Both the position numbers and the translations under genes were made by a program. From positions 1 through 45,403 of the forward strand of contig JADQBM010000023.1 in the NCBI GenBank assembly GCA_016278615.1: a stretch of DNA of 45,403 nucleotides. The letters run 5' to 3'. Origin of the DNA: Clostridia bacterium (GTDB lineage: Bacteria > Bacillota > Clostridia > Peptostreptococcales > JAAYPU01). Shown here piece after piece: positions 42,374 through 45,403 of the stretch (position 1 is its first letter; each line of letters starts with the position of its first letter). The notes under the pieces were generated by a model. That model was not told the DNA's origin and did not search any database. It saw only the letters and a list, made by a program, of their open reading frames with translations.

Positions 42374-45300
42374 TTAATCTGACAACAGATTATAAAGCAC
42401 CTGAGCCATTTCTGCTCTGTTGGTTGTATCTATAGGATTCAGTCTACCATTACTGCCACTGATGGTTCCTGATTGGATAAATGTCGTCATGGCATCCGTC
42501 GCCCAGTCTGCTATATGGTCCGTATCACTAAAGTCTGCCAGTTCTTTTCCTGCTGAACTCTGCGGCAGTTTATCCATTTCTTTCAGTACATTATACAAAA
42601 GGGTAAACATTTCCTGTCTTGTGATTTCTTTTTCCGGAGCAAAAAGGTTATTCCCTATGCCCTTGGTGATCCCTTTCATCTTTGCTACCCCAAGGTAATC
42701 CGTATAGTAGGTGCTCCCCGCATCGGAAAAATTGTCCTTTATATTCTCACCCGGCTTTATATCGTATGCTCTCATGACCATGACCAAAAATTGTCCTCGA
42801 GTGAGTTTGTCCATAGGCCCGTAGTTACCATCTCCCTTACCTGATGTAATGCCCCTTGCTGCTATAAATGTCACTGAATCGTGGTACCAAGCACCTTCTG
42901 CTACGTCCTTAAAGGTGACTTTGTTGTACCCTACAGCATATTGGGAGAAGTGATTTGTACTGAAGGTAACCATCCCTGTTTCTGGATTGTACACACAATC
43001 GGTGACTCTTTCTGCTTCGCCTGCTGCATTGATGTAATAAATAACAATGGCATTGGGGTCTTCTCCCGGTTGCGGTGTATAAGGCACAGCTACTGTTACA
43101 TTTCCATTAAATTGAGAGATAGTATTGTCCCCACTTGTTATACTAAAATCATAAACAGGCCGGTTTCCAACTACTTGCTGTAACTCCTCTGAAAGTGTTG
43201 TAGTATCCACTTTTTCAGTCGTTATACGAATATCATCTGCTGCTTCATCAACAATTCCTTTAAGTGTATCCTGATCAAAGGTAAGATTCGCAACCGGTGT
43301 TGAAATCATGGTATGGATACCGCTATCTACCATTGACTTCATGGCAATCCGTGAAATAATTGTTTCCACTATTTCAGTATCATCATCCGCTTTTACTTGG
43401 ATTTTGACTGAAGCTGTTCCTGAACCCTGTTCATTGACCCCTTTAAGGGCTTTTGTCACCGCATCCGCTATCTGCTGATCTGTAACGGATGCAGATGCTT
43501 TTCCATTTGGATCTGTATTTGAAATGATCGTCGTTGTTATGGTTGTATTCACCTTATCCGTAGTAATAAGTGTGTCTATTTTAACATCATCATCATCTCT
43601 ATTGCTTTTTGGTATAACACTGTTAGATGCCTCAGACGCCTCACTGCATCCTGCTTCATTGACTGCTTTGACCGTAAAGGTATAGGTTGTCCCGTTTATC
43701 AGTTCCATAACTGTAATGGAGGTTCCTGTAACTTCTACCGTTAACTCTCCAGGGTAAGTTGTTACAATGTATTTCGTAATGATACTTCCTCCACTGTCAA
43801 CCGGCGGAGTAAAGGTTACAGTCGCCTGCCTGTTTCCTGCTGTTGCATGGGCATCTGTAGGTATACTCGGTACTGTTCTTGGGACAGCCCTGACTTCGTT
43901 AGAATAATCACTTTCACCACCGGGGTTAATCGCACTGACTACAAAACAGTATTCTGTACCATTCGTTAATCCATCAACCGTATACTGATTCATATCTGTG
44001 GTAATAGCTGAATAGGTTCTATACTCTGTCCTCGGATAGATTTTATATCCTGTTGCACCCGGCACTTCTGTCCATTGAAGTTGAACCTCTCCGTTTCCTT
44101 CTAATGCACTCTGAATAAATGGGTTAGAAGAAGAATAAGAAACTACTGAATTTGATGCTTCAGATTCAACGCTTTCCCCAACTTCATTAAAGGCTTTGAC
44201 AGTAAAGGTATAACTTGTCCCATTTGAAAGACCTGTCACAGTAATAGCTCCATCTGTTCTTACCTCTATAGCTGCACCAGTCCTTATGCCAATAGCCCCA
44301 TCTGTTCTTACAGATGTCACCGTATATCCTAGAATTTCACTTCCCCCGTTATCCTCAGACGGTAAAAAGGTAATAGTTGCTCCTCCACTTTCGGGTGAAG
44401 CCAAAACATGTGTTGGAGGTTGTGGTATGGTTCTGGGTATCTGACTGATTTCATTTGAATCAACACTATCCTCGCTGTCAATGACTGTTCTGACAACAAA
44501 GTAATACTTTGTCCCATTTGTTAATCCCGTAATAGTAATTGCCGATTCTGTTCTGACATATGGGTCATCCCAATAATTTTCAGACTCAGTTGATTGATAT
44601 ATTTTATAATACTCTCCGTTGGGAACAGGGTCCCAGGTTATAGTAACGGATCCATTTCCCCATGTTGATTGAATACTTGGCGCAATAACAGCAAATGTTG
44701 CCGTTTCATTTATATGTTCTGTTACATTTAAATCCATTCTGGTGGCTGTTGAAATACCATCGCTCCAGCCCGAAAAGTAATACCCCTCATCAGGTACAGC
44801 TGTTACCTCAGTGCCATGGGAACCATGATTCACTATCTGACTTGTACTTCCTGTTATACTCCCATTTGCTCCCGCTATATATTCAATTGCATATTGATTG
44901 ATAGCAAAATTTGCAGTAAAGCTTTTGTTTGCTGTTATATTGCTATCTATACGGCTTATATCTGTAAGCCCATCACTCCAGTTTACAAAATGATAGTCGG
45001 TATTTGGTACTGCCGTTACCTCAGTCCCACTTAAGCCATGGTTGACTGTTTGGCTGGTGCTCCCCGTGAGCGTGCCATTCTCCCCAGCTGAATAAGCTAA
45101 CGAATATTGATTGATAGAAAAGTTTGCAGTAAAGCTTTTGTTTGCTGTTATATTGGTATCTATACGGCTTATATCTGTAAGCCCATCACTCCAGTCTACA
45201 AAGTGATACCCGAGAATGGGAACTGCCGTTACTTGTGTCCCGTTGGAACCATGACTAATTGCCTGGCTGGTACTTCCTGTTATACTACCATTCGCTCCTG

Positions 45301-45403
45301 CTATATAATCTAATGTATATTGATTTATGACAAAATTTGCTGTTACATTGATGTTTCCTGTTACGTTAATATCTGTTCTGTTAGCTTCATTACTACTGTC
45401 GCT
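42374..45403 (-). CDS. Large SLH-anchored surface protein, 5' end outside window
   Basis: The frame stays open to the right edge (1009 codons visible). N-terminal in the visible part are ~71-residue repeats with GTxVTAVPxxGYxFxxWSDG, a bacterial surface repeat. Three fibronectin type III domains follow (PPTHVLASPESGG, SYTFTVKAFNEVGESVESEA, NGTTYTFTVKAVNEAG). Then comes a ~250-residue region ending CVYNPETGMVTFSTNHFSQY. Three complete SLH repeats close the chain (TFKDVAEGAWYHDSVTF, DNFSDAGSTYYTDYLGVAK, ADFSDTDHIADWATDAM), anchoring it to the cell wall. It is the intact counterpart of the broken protein at 19233-22474, and the two share the region before the SLH repeats. Confidence 0.92.
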   Translation of the reverse strand, partial: SDSSNEANRTDINVTGNINVTANFVINQYTLDYIAGANGSITGSTSQAISHGSNGTQVTAVPILGYHFVDWSDGLTDISRIDTNITANKSFTANFSINQYSLAYSAGENGTLTGSTSQTVNHGLSGTEVTAVPNTDYHFVNWSDGLTDISRIDSNITANKSFTANFAINQYAIEYIAGANGSITGSTSQIVNHGSHGTEVTAVPDEGYYFSGWSDGISTATRMDLNVTEHINETATFAVIAPSIQSTWGNGSVTITWDPVPNGEYYKIYQSTESENYWDDPYVRTESAITITGLTNGTKYYFVVRTVIDSEDSVDSNEISQIPRTIPQPPTHVLASPESGGATITFLPSEDNGGSEILGYTVTSVRTDGAIGIRTGAAIEVRTDGAITVTGLSNGTSYTFTVKAFNEVGESVESEASNSVVSYSSSNPFIQSALEGNGEVQLQWTEVPGATGYKIYPRTEYRTYSAITTDMNQYTVDGLTNGTEYCFVVSAINPGGESDYSNEVRAVPRTVPSIPTDAHATAGNRQATVTFTPPVDSGGSIITKYIVTTYPGELTVEVTGTSITVMELINGTTYTFTVKAVNEAGCSEASEASNSVIPKSNRDDDDVKIDTLITTDKVNTTITTTIISNTDPNGKASASVTDQQIADAVTKALKGVNEQGSGTASVKIQVKADDDTEIVETIISRIAMKSMVDSGIHTMISTPVANLTFDQDTLKGIVDEAADDIRITTEKVDTTTLSEELQQVVGNRPVYDFSITSGDNTISQFNGNVTVAVPYTPQPGEDPNAIVIYYINAAGEAERVTDCVYNPETGMVTFSTNHFSQYAVGYNKVTFKDVAEGAWYHDSVTFIAARGITSGKGDGNYGPMDKLTRGQFLVMVMRAYDIKPGENIKDNFSDAGSTYYTDYLGVAKMKGITKGIGNNLFAPEKEITRQEMFTLLYNVLKEMDKLPQSSAGKELADFSDTDHIADWATDAMTTFIQSGTISGSNGRLNPIDTTNRAEMAQVLYNLLSD
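44690..45403 (-). repeat. Tandem ~213-bp coding repeats
   Basis: At least three units encode INQYxLxY.AGxNGxxTGSTSQ, a central VTAVP...W.DG, and ITANKSFTANF. Adjacent units share long identical DNA stretches, for example around 44925-44985 and 45125-45195. More units probably lie beyond the edge. Confidence 0.8.

Overview
The window is low-GC, Clostridia-type DNA from an anaerobe. Evidence for this is the A/T-rich coding bias, Shine-Dalgarno sites close to GGAGG, S-layer homology proteins, a tungsten-type aldehyde:ferredoxin oxidoreductase, a YesM/YesN two-component pair, a T-box leader, FeoAB, and a selenocysteine-insertion locus. I do not assign a genus. Most genes lie on the minus strand. 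At least four genes are broken by indels or nonsense changes, so the region is either decaying or carries consensus errors at A-homopolymers.

Region 1 (1-6.5 kb): end of a KaiC-like ATPase gene, a REC/PAS/GGDEF/HD-GYP c-di-GMP protein, an orphan T-box leader in front of a decayed trpB start, a DUF2318 membrane-anchored protein, a B3/B4 protein, a frameshifted RIC/ScdA iron-sulfur repair gene, a FUSC-like membrane protein, and a DUF1874 protein carrying the residues expected of an AcrIII-1/Crn2 ring nuclease.

Region 2 (6.9-18.4 kb): a collinear minus-strand cluster. Its order of transcription is guanine deaminase, then (after a terminator and a MITE-like element) an RbsA-like ATPase, a YesM-like kinase, a YesN-like regulator, an RbsB-like lipoprotein, an RbsC-like permease, a MoaD/ThiS-like protein and an aldehyde:ferredoxin oxidoreductase. 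It looks like a sensed uptake system coupled to a tungsto/molybdopterin enzyme.

Region 3 (18.7-30.2 kb): a NifX-like protein, a broken FG-GAP/Calx-beta/FN3/SLH surface protein, a dead 2-oxoacid:ferredoxin oxidoreductase beta gene, the mercury-methylation pair hgcA-hgcB, a gamma-carbonic-anhydrase-like protein, a cupin, DUF6530 with a perfect operator palindrome, an L,D-transpeptidase, DUF1989, SHOCT and methyltransferase genes. A ~170-bp intergenic sequence occurs here in two arrangements that differ by the presence of the DUF6530 gene.

Region 4 (30.3-38.6 kb): a selenium/sulfur island. It holds tRNA-Sec, selA, selB and three genes that read through in-frame UGA: two HesB/IscA-like proteins and one multi-pass membrane protein. 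The membrane protein ends an apparent operon with an ArsR regulator, a CGGC protein, a cysteine desulfurase and a DsrE-like protein. A CsoR with C36-H61-C65 lies downstream of one HesB selenoprotein, whose promoter overlaps a CsoR-type operator.

Region 5 (38.7-41.8 kb): ferrous iron uptake (DtxR-type regulator, FeoA, FeoB, FeoB-associated Cys-rich peptide) with three GTTAAC-like palindromes. Region 6 (41.8-45.4 kb): a frameshifted copper-amine-oxidase-N domain gene and a large partial SLH surface protein with tandem ~71-residue repeats.
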